From Tranzscheliella williamsii (taxonomy: Eukaryota > Basidiomycota > Ustilaginomycetes > Ustilaginales > Ustilaginaceae): a stretch of 64,000 nucleotides of DNA. This document shows positions 20,922 to 30,693 of this stretch, piece by piece. How positions within the stretch are numbered: the stretch's first letter is position 1; every line of letters starts with the position of its first letter. The position numbers and the translations under genes are program-made. A model generated the notes under the pieces. It ran no database searches and was not told the origin of the DNA. It was given only the letters and a program-made list of their open reading frames with translations. The DNA is taken from the NCBI GenBank assembly GCA_023212725.1, contig JALBYF010000017.1, forward strand, positions 124,001-188,000. Direction: 5' to 3'.

Positions 20922-21196
20922 CGTCGTTGCTGCTGAGCCGCATCGAAGGCCTGACGAAGAGAATGGTCTAAGTTATTTGCATATTGCTCGAAGTGAGTGA
21001 GCAGCTTAGAGAGCGCTTGTCTCTGATCGAGATTTGCCTCGTCGGCAGCTTCGAGGCTTGAAGTAAGAGCGGAGCGAGTGATCGCTGCCGGTGCCGATGC
21101 CCCGGCTGCGCTTGCCATTGGACTTACAACGGGAACCTGATCGGAGTCGGTCGTTTGCTGCGTACCAGACTGTTGTCGTTTCCTCTTCTTGGGCAT
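17980..21196 (-). CDS. Large P-loop NTPase, Crinkler/RHS (CR)-type-like, nuclear
   Basis: Two exons, 21196-19532 and 19419-17980, give 1034 residues. The 112-bp intron (19420-19531) has donor GTAAGT, branch CTGAC and acceptor GGACAG, and is phase 0. Features in order: the NLS-like MPKKRKRQQ at the very start; a glutamine tract (about residues 88-109, CAA repeats); a Walker A VQSSGTGKSR with Lys266; a Walker B FFLGFDES with Asp458/Glu459; and a following LWAILIDTYSGI sensor-like strand. This order, and especially VQSSGxGKS, recalls the P-loop module of the fungal CR-type effector families (Crinkler and RHS-type proteins). The C-terminal ~480 residues were not recognised and could hold a nuclease or another effector domain. 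GC content is visibly lower than in the flanking housekeeping genes. It has no secretion signal. The splice model is good; the family call is moderate. Confidence 0.7.
20858..20922. repeat. Trinucleotide repeat encoding the glutamine tract
   Basis: An almost pure run of GTT/TTG trinucleotides on the + strand, read as CAA on the coding strand of the CR-type NTPase gene. It gives about 17 consecutive Gln after a QQQRR lead. Such tracts expand and contract easily, so length is likely to vary between strains. Confidence 0.85.
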
Positions 21197-21693
21197 TGGC
21201 TACGGTTTTGTCAGTAGCTTTGCGGCCCTATGTGTGAGGAGATGCCCTGTTATCCGGCCCAGTGCGGTCGTGGGGGTAAATAAGTGGCCTCCAACGTGAA
21301 CAATTCCGGGTCTTGGCTGACTCATTTATGCGAACAGCCATACAAGACATGATCTGGATCTAACATAAAGACTCAGCACGCCCGATCTTAGCGACCCGAT
21401 ATTTCCTTACAGTGAAGCGAGATTGGGGTGTGAAATGACGCACGCACGGCATAGTGGAGAGATGGGGCAAACGAAGGCACTTTCGCAGACAATGACAATG
21501 ACAATCATCCATCCATCCAGCGCGAGCCAAGGCTGGGCGAGGCCGTATCTCGCTCTCACCGCATCGGCCAGTCTGCTTTGCGTGCTCATCGAACTTATCA
21601 CAAAGACACGCGCATCTGCGCTTCTGACCGCACTTCTTCCTTCTTCCACCCATCTGATTCGCCCTCGTTCCTCACCCCTTTCGCACTAGCATC

Positions 21694-22705
21694 ATGTCTT
21701 ACGCTGCTATCGCCGCCGAGAATGCCCCTCCCAAGTCGGAACAGCCCCAGCCGGACCCGGGCTTCCTTGAGGGCCAGACAACGCACGACGATGTGTAGGT
21801 GATCTTGCCGCCGCCAGCTTTCTTTTGCGGCAGAGTTGAGACCGAAATTAACCATGCTACCGTCTGTCTTCTTTTGCCTTGCTGCTATGCCCGACAGTTC
21901 TGGAGCGCCCGATGTGAACAGCGGCAAGATTAACATTGTTCCCGCCGACACCGATCTGGACCACCTTAAGACCGAGTCGCAGGAGGCGTACGACGATGCC
22001 GTCTACAAGGCGCGCGAACAGAGGAAGCAGCTCGAGGCGGACGCCAAGCGTGCGTCGGACGCTGCCAAGCAGAATGCCAACAAGGCTGCCCAGACCGCCG
22101 AGAAGACCGCCAAGCAGGCCTCGGACGACGCCAGCAAGGCGACCAAGAACGTCCGCGCCGAGGCCGGCAAAGTCGCCAACAACGTCGCCGAAGAGGCAGA
22201 CAAGGCGACCAAGGACCCGCGCGGCGAGGCCAACAAGGCCGCCAACAAGGCCGAGGAGTTCTATCAGTCCGGAAAGAAGGAGGCGCAGAAGGACGCCGAG
22301 ATCTTGAGGAAGAAGGGCCAGGAATCCGCCAAGAAGTAAGTCATCCTCACGCCTTCACTGTGCATTACTGCTGCTTTGGTGGCAGGTGAACTGACAATGT
22401 CTTTACGTTAATGATCTGCTTGTTGGTATGTCAGGCTGAAGAAGGCAGCTGGCGATGCCGAGAAGGATCTGGAGAGCTTCTGGGACCGGTTCTCGCGCGA
22501 TCCGAAGCAGTGGGGGCCTGCGCTGGGCGCGGTGAACGTGGTATTGCTTGGCGGGCTCGGCGCGTACGCGTACGCCCGCCGCGACGAGGTGCAGCGGACG
22601 GACCGGCGCCTGTTGAGCGCCGCCGCGGTCGGCCTGCTTGGCCTGCTCGGCGGCCAGAGCTACTGGGCCAGCGAGACCGCGCGCAAGCAGTCCGGCCGCG
22701 TCTGA
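21694..22705 (+). CDS. OM14-like mitochondrial outer-membrane protein
   Basis: Three exons, 21694-21794, 21898-22335 and 22435-22705, give 269 residues. Intron 1 (GTAGGT...CGACAG, phase 2) and intron 2 (GTAAGT...TGTCAG, phase 2) both keep frame exactly. The N-terminus MSYAAIAAENAPPKSEQP resembles the MSYA-start family annotated in fungi as OM14-like. The middle (about residues 60-175) is an Ala/Lys-rich amphipathic helical repeat rich in KAA/DAK units, LEA- or apolipoprotein-like. The C-terminus has a WDRFSRDPKQWGPALGAVN lead into two hydrophobic segments, around LGGLGAYAYARR and AAAVGLLGLLGGQSYWA, as expected for a helical hairpin in the outer membrane. Yeast OM14 receives cytosolic ribosomes at mitochondria. 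The exon model is strong; the family name is an inference from layout and ends. Confidence 0.6.
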
Positions 22706-23048
22706 GCACGCCCCGCCTCTCAGCCCACGCACGCTGCCGCCCCGCCCCCCCCCCCTCCCCAAGGCCTGTAGTACCCGACCTAGCGTAAGATGTCACCCCT
22801 CCTCGCACACCCATCTCGCGCTCTGCCGCGCTTTTCTGTCAAGGGTAGCATGTGTCCGCCCTGCTCAGCACGCGTTGGGTCGCTTGATGTCTGTGTTCGC
22901 TCACGCAGTTCTCGCCACGCAGTGCAGTCGGACGCGTCAGGCGGGAGGTAGATGCAATAAAGTGAATCTACAGGTGCCCGTACAGACGGGGGGCGAGCGT
23001 GGTGGCGCGTGTGGGGGGCGGTGCGGGGCGGCGGGTGTGAAGGCGCCG
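22706..23048. other. Convergent intergenic spacer
   Basis: 343 bp between the OM14-like and PRE5 stop codons. It contains a C-rich run at about 22740-22760. No gene is seen; it presumably holds both 3' untranslated regions. Confidence 0.6.
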
Positions 23049-23924
23049 CTAGTCCTCCATCGGGGCCTCGCCGCCCGCAGGGGGAGCGGCGTCGCTCTGG
23101 CCCTCGGTCGCGGTGTCAGCGGCGGGGGCGTCGGCCGGCGCCGGCGCAGCGCGGCTGGCGGGAGTGGCGCGCGGCTCAAGCCTGTCCATGTACGGCCTCA
23201 GGTCATCGCCCTCGACGATGCGGAACTTCTCGCCTCTGCGTGCATCGGCCGAGTTGACGTCCGCATCCGCGCCCGGCCCGACAACGGCGACCGAGACCTG
23301 GTCGAGCTCGAGGTCCTTGTTCTGCTGCAGTGTATCGCGCAACGCGTAGAGCCCGTGCTGTATCAGCGTGTCCAGGTCGGCGTCTTGGAACTGCTCGTAC
23401 TTGCGCTCGAGATACGTCTTTGCCGACTGGCTTCGCGCGCCAATCGACATGGCGTAGTATTCGAAGCAGTTCGCCGTCGGCGAGAACTCGTACAGATGCG
23501 GACCGGTGTTGTCGACGCCGATGATGAGGAAACCGACACCGTAAGGCCGCTTGCCATAGTCCATCGTGTTGGACTGCGCCCGGTCGGAAAGCGTGTCGAC
23601 GACACGCGAAATGGGCAGCGGCCGCGAGTAGAGAAGCCGTGACGAGAGCGCGAGCTGGCGCATGTAGTTGGAGAGCACGCGTGCATCCGATGTGAGCCCT
23701 GCAAAGCCGATGCCCATGTGGTTGTCGATGCGAAGCATCTTCTTCTGGTAGCTCGCCAGCTCGGACGGCGCTCGCTTCAGAGCAACGAGAATGGCGTGCG
23801 TCGAGCTTCGCAAACCCACCACCGCGGACCCCTGCTTGACCGCCTCGAGCGCATATTCCACCTGATGCAACCGGCCCTGTGGCGAGAAGACGGTGTTGTC
23901 GCTGTCGTACGTGTTTCGAAACAT
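23049..23924 (-). CDS. PRE5: 20S proteasome alpha subunit Pre5 (PSMA1, alpha6)
   Basis: The frame opens further upstream, but the ATG at 23924 gives the conserved start MFRNTYDSDNTVFSPQGRL, so the protein has 291 residues. The proteasome alpha signature is the N-terminal RLHQVEYALEAVKQGS. PRE5/PSMA1-specific blocks follow: VGLRSSTHAILVALKR, ELASYQKKMLRID, GLTSDARVLSNYMRQ, RPYGVGFLIIG and IGARSQSAKTYLER. It forms part of the outer ring of the core particle, which gates entry to the catalytic chamber. The C-terminal ~45 residues are an Ala/Pro-rich low-complexity tail ending in APMED that yeast Pre5 (about 234 residues) lacks. It is divergent from SRP102, with 487 bp between starts. Confidence 0.97.
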   Translation of the reverse strand: MFRNTYDSDNTVFSPQGRLHQVEYALEAVKQGSAVVGLRSSTHAILVALKRAPSELASYQKKMLRIDNHMGIGFAGLTSDARVLSNYMRQLALSSRLLYSRPLPISRVVDTLSDRAQSNTMDYGKRPYGVGFLIIGVDNTGPHLYEFSPTANCFEYYAMSIGARSQSAKTYLERKYEQFQDADLDTLIQHGLYALRDTLQQNKDLELDQVSVAVVGPGADADVNSADARRGEKFRIVEGDDLRPYMDRLEPRATPASRAAPAPADAPAADTATEGQSDAAPPAGGEAPMED

Positions 23925-24411
23925 AACTCTCGGCCCTAGCGGGGCAGCGCTTCTACCTCGGTGGTGGTAGTTGGGCGGAGACGGGAAAGTGGATCTTGGT
24001 CGCGCGCTGTCGGCTAACGAGTCAGGCTCAGATGCAGTTGGTTTCGTGGGCGAAGAGGAGCAAGGGCGGGAAGCAGGAGGGAAAGGCACGATCGAGTGGA
24101 GCAAGGCGGCCGAGATAAAGTAACAGATGGCCAACGCGTCCACAGCCAATTCGTAAAGGTGATCGGCTCGCACTCAATCTCGCACTCTCCCAAACAATCT
24201 CACAACTCTCCCATCTCCCCACGCCCGTCGGCTTCTTCCTCGCACGCTGATATATGCTGACAGCAAGGTCCGCTTCCGAGTCCCGAAATCGTTGGTATAC
24301 CGTGTATACGCCGGCTTGCTGTGAATAATGTGAGTGCCGCGCTGTTGAGGGATGCAGCCTGCCTCCATCTGCTCCAGTTGCCCAACGCGATTCGGCGGAC
24401 GATACGCAGAG
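23925..24411. promoter_or_regulatory. Divergent PRE5/SRP102 promoter region
   Basis: 487 bp between two head-to-head genes. GTATAC occurs twice in close succession (24295-24300 and 24304-24309), forming an imperfect palindrome. No open frame here looks real. Control elements for the proteasome gene are expected but no known consensus was identified. Confidence 0.4.
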
Positions 24412-25614
24412 ATGGCCTTCGTTGCTGCCGTAGTCAGGTGGCCCGATGCCTTTGCGTCGCATCTTCCCGAGCCGCTGCGGGAGTCGGGCATCCCCGCGCA
24501 GTACTTTGTCATCGTGCCAGCTACGCTGCTGGCCGTTTTGCTCACCTACACATTCAGCAAAGCGGCGGCGCACACCAACGCGGCGCAACTCCTCGACGCA
24601 CCCTCCCAAGCTTACACGACCAAGCGCGCGCTCCGTCGCTCGCCGACCGTGCTGTTGGTGGGGCTGCCCGACGCGGGTAAGACCGCGCTCTTCTCCTCGT
24701 TGGTCTACCAGACCGTCCCCGCGTCGCTGCCTTCCCAGAAGGCCTCGCAGGGTGTTGTCGAGTCGGCGCATCTGGGCGACGCTGCAGCGAAGCCGGTGAC
24801 GCTCGTCGATCTGCCGGGGCATCCACGGCTGCGTCCACTGCTGGACGAGTACCTCTACCAGGCGGACGGCTTGGTGGTCTGTGTCGATGCGGTGATGGCG
24901 TCCAAGGCGAGTTCGAGCGGCCGGCCGCGCGAGGCCGAGACGGTGACGGAGGCGGCTGACCTGCTGCACGCTGTGCTGACGTCACTGGCGAAGCAGGGAG
25001 CCAAGCGGGCGGGCGGCGTGGCGGCGCCGTCGGTGCTCGTGCTGTTCACGCGTGCCGACCTGTCGCCGCTGCTCGGCGGCGCCGGCGCCGGCGCCGACGC
25101 GGCCAAGGACGACAAGCGTCGCGCGCAGCTGCTGGCGCGCTGCCGCGCGACGCTGGAGGGCGAGCTCGCCCAGCGCCGCGCCAACATGGGCCTCGGCCGC
25201 CGCGCAGGTGTCCACGTCGCTGGCCTCGCAAAGGTCGCAGACGCCGACCCCGCCCCCGCCCCCTCCCGCCTCTTCGGCTGGCTCTGGTCTGCTCTCACCT
25301 TCCAGCCGCGCAGCTCCGACACCACCACCCCAGCCGACGACGAGGAAGAGGACGAGGCTGAGCAAGCCGTCGACTACATCGACCGCGCCCCCGCACAGCC
25401 CGCCCCCGACGCTGAATCCCGCATGCCCCGCTTCAGCTTCGACAGCCTCGACGCCAACGCCGTCTACGCCGGAAAGGTGGACTTCGCCCTCGCCGCCGTC
25501 GGCAAGCCGCTCGGCTGGGCACCCGAGTCCGCCCAGCGCGCCGACAACCCCGCCACACCCGCCCCAGACGCTGCCCGCGATCTCAAGGCGTGGCTGCTCG
25601 ACCTGCAGCGTTGA
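24412..25614 (+). CDS. SRP102: Signal recognition particle receptor beta subunit
   Basis: The ATG at 24412 (MAFVAAVVRWPD) gives 400 residues. One N-terminal membrane anchor (about residues 25-45, YFVIVPATLLAVLLTYTF) is followed by an Arf-like small GTPase domain. The P-loop is GLPDAGKT, G3 is DLPGHPRLR, and the base-recognition loop is FTRAD in place of NKxD, which is usual for SRbeta. The block DGLVVCVDAVMAS is also typical. SRbeta anchors SRalpha (Srp101) at the ER membrane and its GTP state controls transfer of ribosomes to the translocon. Two low-complexity insertions (about residues 215-235 and 290-335, acidic) make it longer than the roughly 245-270 residues common in the family. It converges on the AIFM2-like gene. 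Confidence 0.9.
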   Translation: MAFVAAVVRWPDAFASHLPEPLRESGIPAQYFVIVPATLLAVLLTYTFSKAAAHTNAAQLLDAPSQAYTTKRALRRSPTVLLVGLPDAGKTALFSSLVYQTVPASLPSQKASQGVVESAHLGDAAAKPVTLVDLPGHPRLRPLLDEYLYQADGLVVCVDAVMASKASSSGRPREAETVTEAADLLHAVLTSLAKQGAKRAGGVAAPSVLVLFTRADLSPLLGGAGAGADAAKDDKRRAQLLARCRATLEGELAQRRANMGLGRRAGVHVAGLAKVADADPAPAPSRLFGWLWSALTFQPRSSDTTTPADDEEEDEAEQAVDYIDRAPAQPAPDAESRMPRFSFDSLDANAVYAGKVDFALAAVGKPLGWAPESAQRADNPATPAPDAARDLKAWLLDLQR

Positions 25615-25768
25615 TGTACCACACCCCGGCCTCACACCGTGTCTGACATACGCGGCACAGCACAGCCCACAGGCGCAATCAGCACCAGCGCGTCCTAAGC
25701 GTGCAAAACCATGAGTTGTCACGCGTGTGTGTATATACGGAGTGCGGAGTGCGGTGTATGGGAGCACG

Positions 25769-27127
25769 CTAGAGGTGCCATGGTGTGCCCGCGGGGACGT
25801 TCCAGCGCGCCCAGGTGGCCTCGATGCGCATGTCGAGCGCGAGGTCCTTTTCGATGCCGAGGTTGCGCGGCGGGTCGGCGGGGTGCGGCGGATTGCCGAA
25901 CTTGATACTCTCGTATAGGCCGAGCGAGAGGTGGATGCCGGCGGGGCCTGGCTTGAAGGTGTCGAGGGTGGGCGGGGCGGGGGGGTTGGCGCCGGCGGCG
26001 ATGAGGGCGAGGAGGTTGTGCTTGATGACGTCGATCTGGCCGGAGGCGGCGCGGACGGTCTTGGCGGCGCCCGAGTCGGCGATGTCGCCGAGGGCGAAGA
26101 TGCGGTCGGCGAGGGGGGTGCCGGGGGCGATCTGGAGGGTGGGGCGGACCGCGATGTAGCCGGCGGGGGTGATGGCGTGCGGGGCGTACGAGGCGAGCAG
26201 GTCGGAGCGCGGGGTTTGGCCGGTGCATAGCAGCACGAGATCGGCGGAGAGGGTGGCGCCGTCGAGGGTCTGGACGTCGAACTCGTGGCCGCGCTCGAAC
26301 GCGGGGAAGGTGCCGGCGGGCGGCAGCTGGACGCGGCTGCCGAGGCGGACGCTAACGCCGCGCTCGGCGAAGCGGCGGCTAACGACTGCGTGCAGGTCGG
26401 CGTGGAAGTTGTTCATCAGCCGCTCGCGGCTGTGGACGACAGTGATGCTCTTGCCCTCGCCCGCGTAGAGCTCGGCGATGTCGCACGCAACCTGCACACC
26501 GACGGCGCCCCCGCCGACGATCACGATCTTGCGCGCCGCACGCACCGCATCCTGGTACGCCCGTAGCGTCGCCACCGCGCGCTCTTTCGCCTCGCCACGC
26601 ACCAGCCCCGTCGGCGCCAGCGACCACGGCTCGCGCAGCTGCGTCCCCGTCGCAATCGCCAGGTAGTCGAACACCAGCTTCTCTCGCCCCCCCGCGCCCG
26701 CCCGCTCCAGCTCAAGGTACCCCCGACCCCCATCCGCCGCCTCCGCCTGGATCGACACTGCCCGCGCGTGCACGTACGCCCCGTTGTTGCGCTCCGACGC
26801 CAGCACATAGTCGTACGGTATCAGCGACTTCTCCTCCCCGCCGCGGTGCAGCACCGAAAAGCGCGGAAAGGTAAACAGATGGTGAAAGTGCGAGTTGGCT
26901 TCCACCACCACGACCCGGTGCGTGTCCGGCAGCACAGGCTGCAGCGCCTGCGCCAGCGCTTTGCCGACATACGATCCGCCAACGATCGCGATCGTCGCTT
27001 GTCTTGACCCCAGAGCAGCCGGAAGCATGTCGGATGAGGCGGTAGGATCTACAGACATGTCACGACCGCAGTAGAAAGCGATGGCTGTAAGCAGCAGAGA
27101 GCAAAGTAGCGCAGCAGGGGACAGCAT
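25769..27127 (-). CDS. AIFM2/FSP1-like FAD-dependent NAD(P)H oxidoreductase
   Basis: A frame of 452 residues from an ATG at 27127. The N-terminal ~20 residues are hydrophobic (LLCSLLLTAIAFYCG) and may be a membrane anchor; ATGs at residues 24 and 34 would remove it. The two-dinucleotide-domain layout is clear. The FAD-binding motif is IAIVGGSYVGKALAQAL, the NAD(P)H-binding motif is KIVIVGGGAVGVQVACDI, an ATGTQL loop lies between them, and the second FAD contact is IFALGDIAD. This is the order of AIF/FSP1/NDH-2-type enzymes. Human FSP1 (AIFM2) reduces quinones to suppress lipid peroxidation; fungal relatives have been called AIF-like. The class is secure, but the substrate and location are not known. 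Confidence 0.88.
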   Translation of the reverse strand: MLSPAALLCSLLLTAIAFYCGRDMSVDPTASSDMLPAALGSRQATIAIVGGSYVGKALAQALQPVLPDTHRVVVVEANSHFHHLFTFPRFSVLHRGGEEKSLIPYDYVLASERNNGAYVHARAVSIQAEAADGGRGYLELERAGAGGREKLVFDYLAIATGTQLREPWSLAPTGLVRGEAKERAVATLRAYQDAVRAARKIVIVGGGAVGVQVACDIAELYAGEGKSITVVHSRERLMNNFHADLHAVVSRRFAERGVSVRLGSRVQLPPAGTFPAFERGHEFDVQTLDGATLSADLVLLCTGQTPRSDLLASYAPHAITPAGYIAVRPTLQIAPGTPLADRIFALGDIADSGAAKTVRAASGQIDVIKHNLLALIAAGANPPAPPTLDTFKPGPAGIHLSLGLYESIKFGNPPHPADPPRNLGIEKDLALDMRIEATWARWNVPAGTPWHL

Positions 27128-27885
27128 GCACCGGCTTGGTTATATAGGTCCTCAGACGAGGCGCAGCAGCGATAGAAGCCAACAAGTGCCTATCTCTACA
27201 GAGAAGATGAGGGATGAAGTGGTAACAAGCAAAAAGGGAACCGAGTTGAACTCCGCCGGAACCGTCGAGCAGAGCGGCAAAAAGTACCTTTTGGCGGTCG
27301 GTTCGACGCTCAGGAAGCCATCTTGCCGGCGTTTGCGGGTTTCCGATGTGGGCTCAGTCAATATCGAGGAATTGGTCGGGCTTATCAGATCCGAGCGAGC
27401 GCAGCATGCGGTGCAGAGGCTAACCGTGCGGTCGGCCGAATCCAGACCCACTCTTCGATCTTTGCTTCTACCGCCCAGCTATGTGGTCCGCGGATCTGAT
27501 AAGATCTGCGCCGGATCATCATTGTTCCACGCTTTTCGTCTTCTAGGCTGCCCAACTGAGAAACATGATTATTCTCAAATGCACAAAAGCGCTGGCCGCA
27601 CAGAAGATAACGGTTGTGAGCGAAAAACGTTGCCCAAATTAGGAAGGACAGCGGACGTGCTTGTTGCGAAATGCTGCAGAATGAAAGCGGGGCGAGAGAG
27701 AGGGGAAGCCAGATGGATAGTACGGTCAACCGATACAGTAACCTTGACAGTACATTTTGCAGCACGTAGCCCAGAGATGAGGGGTATGAGTAGGTAAGGG
27801 GACCGATTCAAGAGATGATGCAAGCTGGATGAAGCGGCTGCCAGAGTAGTCTCAGGACAGTGTTGATTAAGGGGGCTATGAAGAC
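27128..27885. promoter_or_regulatory. Upstream region of AIFM2-like gene with inverted GATA sites
   Basis: The 13-mer CTTATCAGATCCG at 27381-27393 and its exact reverse complement at 27491-27503 form an inverted pair 97 bp apart, each containing a fungal GATA-factor core (TGATAAG). They lie about 250-375 bp upstream of the AIFM2-like start. No gene is recognised, and the region includes the 3' side of the membrane-protein gene. Confidence 0.4.
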
Positions 27886-30693
27886 TTAGAAGAAGGTTCC
27901 TGGCGAGATCCGATTCGGGGGTCTGGCCGATGCTCCGCCTCGCCCACCCTGGTCCTTGACAACGGGTGCTGCATCGTCCAGGCCGTCGAGATGCAGTGCG
28001 TTCGTATAGCTGCTCGACGGTACCAACTTTTCGTCAGCCAAAGCCTGCCCGCCACGTGCTGGTGATGGAGGCAGGGGAAGCGGCGCGTTGAGATATTGCG
28101 AGAGCGCCCACTCTCTGGCGATCTTTGATGATGGAGACTCGCACGCGGTACTGTCCGAATGTCGCGAATGACGTTTAAGGATTGGCGAAGGGTTCGAAAT
28201 TTCGGCGGCGCTGTGCGCGCTGATCGCCGATCCTCTTCGTTCGCTCTGCGGAACAACCAAGCGAGTTTCGGCCTCCTTTGTCGGGCCTGTCACCATCTTT
28301 GTTGGCGACACAAGAGTGCCATTGTAGGTTCCGAGCCAGCTTCCTGCTTCCTGTTCTGCCTCAGCGCTACTATCGACTTGCTGACCGGGCGGCTCAAGCC
28401 GCTGAACTTGGGAGGCGAGGCCGAATGATTCCACTTCGTCTTGTGGCACCGACATGGAAGCTTCGCGCTCACGTGCAAATGACGACAAGGGCCCGCTGGT
28501 GGCCTGCCTGGATGACTTAATTCTGGTTCCGGACAGGCCAGTCTTGGTTCGACTTGCTCCAGATATGCTATCTTGATGATTCACCTCTTCCATCTCTGGG
28601 GTGTTTGCAGAGGCTGTGGAAGCCAGCTGCTCGTCTGGTGAAAAAACTAAAGCTCCTCGGCGGCCCGACTGGGGTGACAAGGAGAACTTCATCGCTGCTG
28701 GCATTGGTCCGCGCAGCCGAGACCGTGTCACCGACACCATCGATGCTTCCAGATCAACACTCTCGGGTACAGCGGGAAGAGTCCTTGATTTGTCGTGTTG
28801 CGAAAACTCTGCAGGTACATTGCCACGTTGATCCGCAGTGGCGCCATCCTTAGGACGTCGTGAAAAGTTTCGTCGCTTGAGAGCATCGTTCGCGCTATCC
28901 GCACTAGCAATTGGCTGAGGATTGTCAAAATTTCGAAAGATGATAGATCCGATGGTGATTGCCCCAAAGATGCAGGACGCCCAGGCGGCTAGTAAACCCG
29001 CAACCTCGACTATATCACCTAATTGCTGTGGGCCCTGTAGCGATCGTTCATACTCTGATGCTGCGAGCATCAATGTGCAGATGATGAAGAAACATGCCGC
29101 TACGATGATGCCAAAGTAGAGGATCATCAGGTTGACCAGACATCGTCGGAGATGCTTGTATCGTAACATTGTAGTGCTGCCGTTAAACTGGATCGTCTTG
29201 ACACTTGGCCGTTTCGGGACTTCGGCACTCTTGCCACCGTTATTGCCGCTGCTGTCCGTTTTCCAAAGTCGCCTGAAAACTGAGATCGGACGAGGCGAGA
29301 GAGGCGAAGAAAGCCCATCATCAGCCACTGCAGTGCTAGACAATTCGCCATGCGCTGGTCCTTCCGAAGCAGTATCCTTGTCTGAAGGCCGTCCAGGAAG
29401 GGGATTGGCGGTATGGAATGTACCATGCGGCAGCGTTGCTGAAAGCACAGCAGGATCCGGACTTTCTCTACGAGATGCTGCGCCTCCGCTGTTGCCCGTA
29501 TTACCGCTATCGTCCGAACGTCCGCGGTCTTCACAAATGCTATCCAAGACGGCCACGCCATGTGAGTGACCTTGAACTTCGTTTGGGAGATCGAGATGGG
29601 TCGGATCCTGGTGAATCTTTTGTTGTTGTTCCAGTGGCTCTATATCTGGTACCTGCTCCTGCGCAGTCGGCAAGCCGAGCCTACGCTGGTGGCTGAGCAG
29701 GATGGCCTTTTGCCGCCGTACTTGTCGGTAAAGCAGATAGACAAGGACTCCGCCTGCTGGAACGTAAAAGAATAGAAAGAAGAGTGCCCAAAAAGACCAG
29801 AGCGCATAAGAAATGTCGTTGTACCAGTATGACTTGCTCCAGGCTTGCCAAATATCGAAAGCTTGGCGCTGGAACGTATCAATAGTAGTACGAGGGACAA
29901 GAGTCGTGGCGGCAGTGGTAGTCAACAAGTGGTTGAGCTGACTTTCCCACATTTGATAGCTGCCAAAAGCGGAGGACATCTGTCTTTGCGACAATACGAC
30001 GAAGGGTACTAGTGAAGCGATAAGCAAGAACGGGGTGCCGAGGCAGCTGAGGTTGACAACGGTGGGCCAAGGCAAGCGACCTGTGCCATTGGTTTTAGAG
30101 CGTGATGCTGAGGGCTTGTCCAGCGCACCAGGCGCCGTGTAGAAGCTACCCCATCCAGTCAGAAAGGCACCAATGTAGAGAGGAATCCAGGAGAGGGACC
30201 TCCAAGCTTGAAATTGATGTACGTAAACGGCCTGGCGATAGCCCATAAGCCGCCAGGTTGTGAAGTTGAAGGCGCACATGATGATGCCGTAAATCCCCTC
30301 GAATAAGAGGAAACAGTTGATGGCGTTGGGAACGATGTAGAGGCCTTGCATGCGTCTTTCGATACGGAAGAGATTAAAGCGCCTATGTAGGATCCGATGT
30401 AGCACCACGACTGACCCAATGGCAATTAGTAAGAGGACTAGGCTTGATGTGACGACAAGCGAAACAAGAAAATGGCCGCTGAGCTTGAGAAAAAAAAGCT
30501 GATCGACGAAAGCATGCAATCGCATGAGTGCCTCTCGCTGCGTCTGCGGATCGCCGGAAGCGAGGCCATTGGTGATGGCAGTGGGCAAAGGATCCGGGGA
30601 TGTTGGCGACCGCAAAAGCTGTACAGCATTAGGTAAGCTTGATCGAGTTACCTCTGAGGTGAGAGCCCGGATAGAGAGGAGCGAGAACGGCAT
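27886..30693 (-). CDS. Seven-helix membrane protein with long cytoplasmic loop and tail
   Basis: An uninterrupted 935-residue frame from an ATG at 30693. Hydrophobic segments sit at about residues 73-98, 118-141, 167-186, 212-235, 297-322, 523-547 and 564-587. A loop of about 200 residues between the fifth and sixth, and a tail of about 345 residues, are Ser-, Arg- and Pro-rich. Seven helices with a large loop before helix six is a receptor-like layout, but no receptor family motif was recognised. Basic residues after helices one and five (LHRILHRRF, YRQVRRQK) place the loop and tail in the cytoplasm by the positive-inside rule. The function is unknown. The first ~1 kb upstream is purine-rich on the + strand and may be its leader. 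Confidence 0.8.
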   Translation of the reverse strand: MPFSLLSIRALTSEVTRSSLPNAVQLLRSPTSPDPLPTAITNGLASGDPQTQREALMRLHAFVDQLFFLKLSGHFLVSLVVTSSLVLLLIAIGSVVVLHRILHRRFNLFRIERRMQGLYIVPNAINCFLLFEGIYGIIMCAFNFTTWRLMGYRQAVYVHQFQAWRSLSWIPLYIGAFLTGWGSFYTAPGALDKPSASRSKTNGTGRLPWPTVVNLSCLGTPFLLIASLVPFVVLSQRQMSSAFGSYQMWESQLNHLLTTTAATTLVPRTTIDTFQRQAFDIWQAWSKSYWYNDISYALWSFWALFFLFFYVPAGGVLVYLLYRQVRRQKAILLSHQRRLGLPTAQEQVPDIEPLEQQQKIHQDPTHLDLPNEVQGHSHGVAVLDSICEDRGRSDDSGNTGNSGGAASRRESPDPAVLSATLPHGTFHTANPLPGRPSDKDTASEGPAHGELSSTAVADDGLSSPLSPRPISVFRRLWKTDSSGNNGGKSAEVPKRPSVKTIQFNGSTTMLRYKHLRRCLVNLMILYFGIIVAACFFIICTLMLAASEYERSLQGPQQLGDIVEVAGLLAAWASCIFGAITIGSIIFRNFDNPQPIASADSANDALKRRNFSRRPKDGATADQRGNVPAEFSQHDKSRTLPAVPESVDLEASMVSVTRSRLRGPMPAAMKFSLSPQSGRRGALVFSPDEQLASTASANTPEMEEVNHQDSISGASRTKTGLSGTRIKSSRQATSGPLSSFAREREASMSVPQDEVESFGLASQVQRLEPPGQQVDSSAEAEQEAGSWLGTYNGTLVSPTKMVTGPTKEAETRLVVPQSERRGSAISAHSAAEISNPSPILKRHSRHSDSTACESPSSKIAREWALSQYLNAPLPLPPSPARGGQALADEKLVPSSSYTNALHLDGLDDAAPVVKDQGGRGGASARPPNRISPGTFF

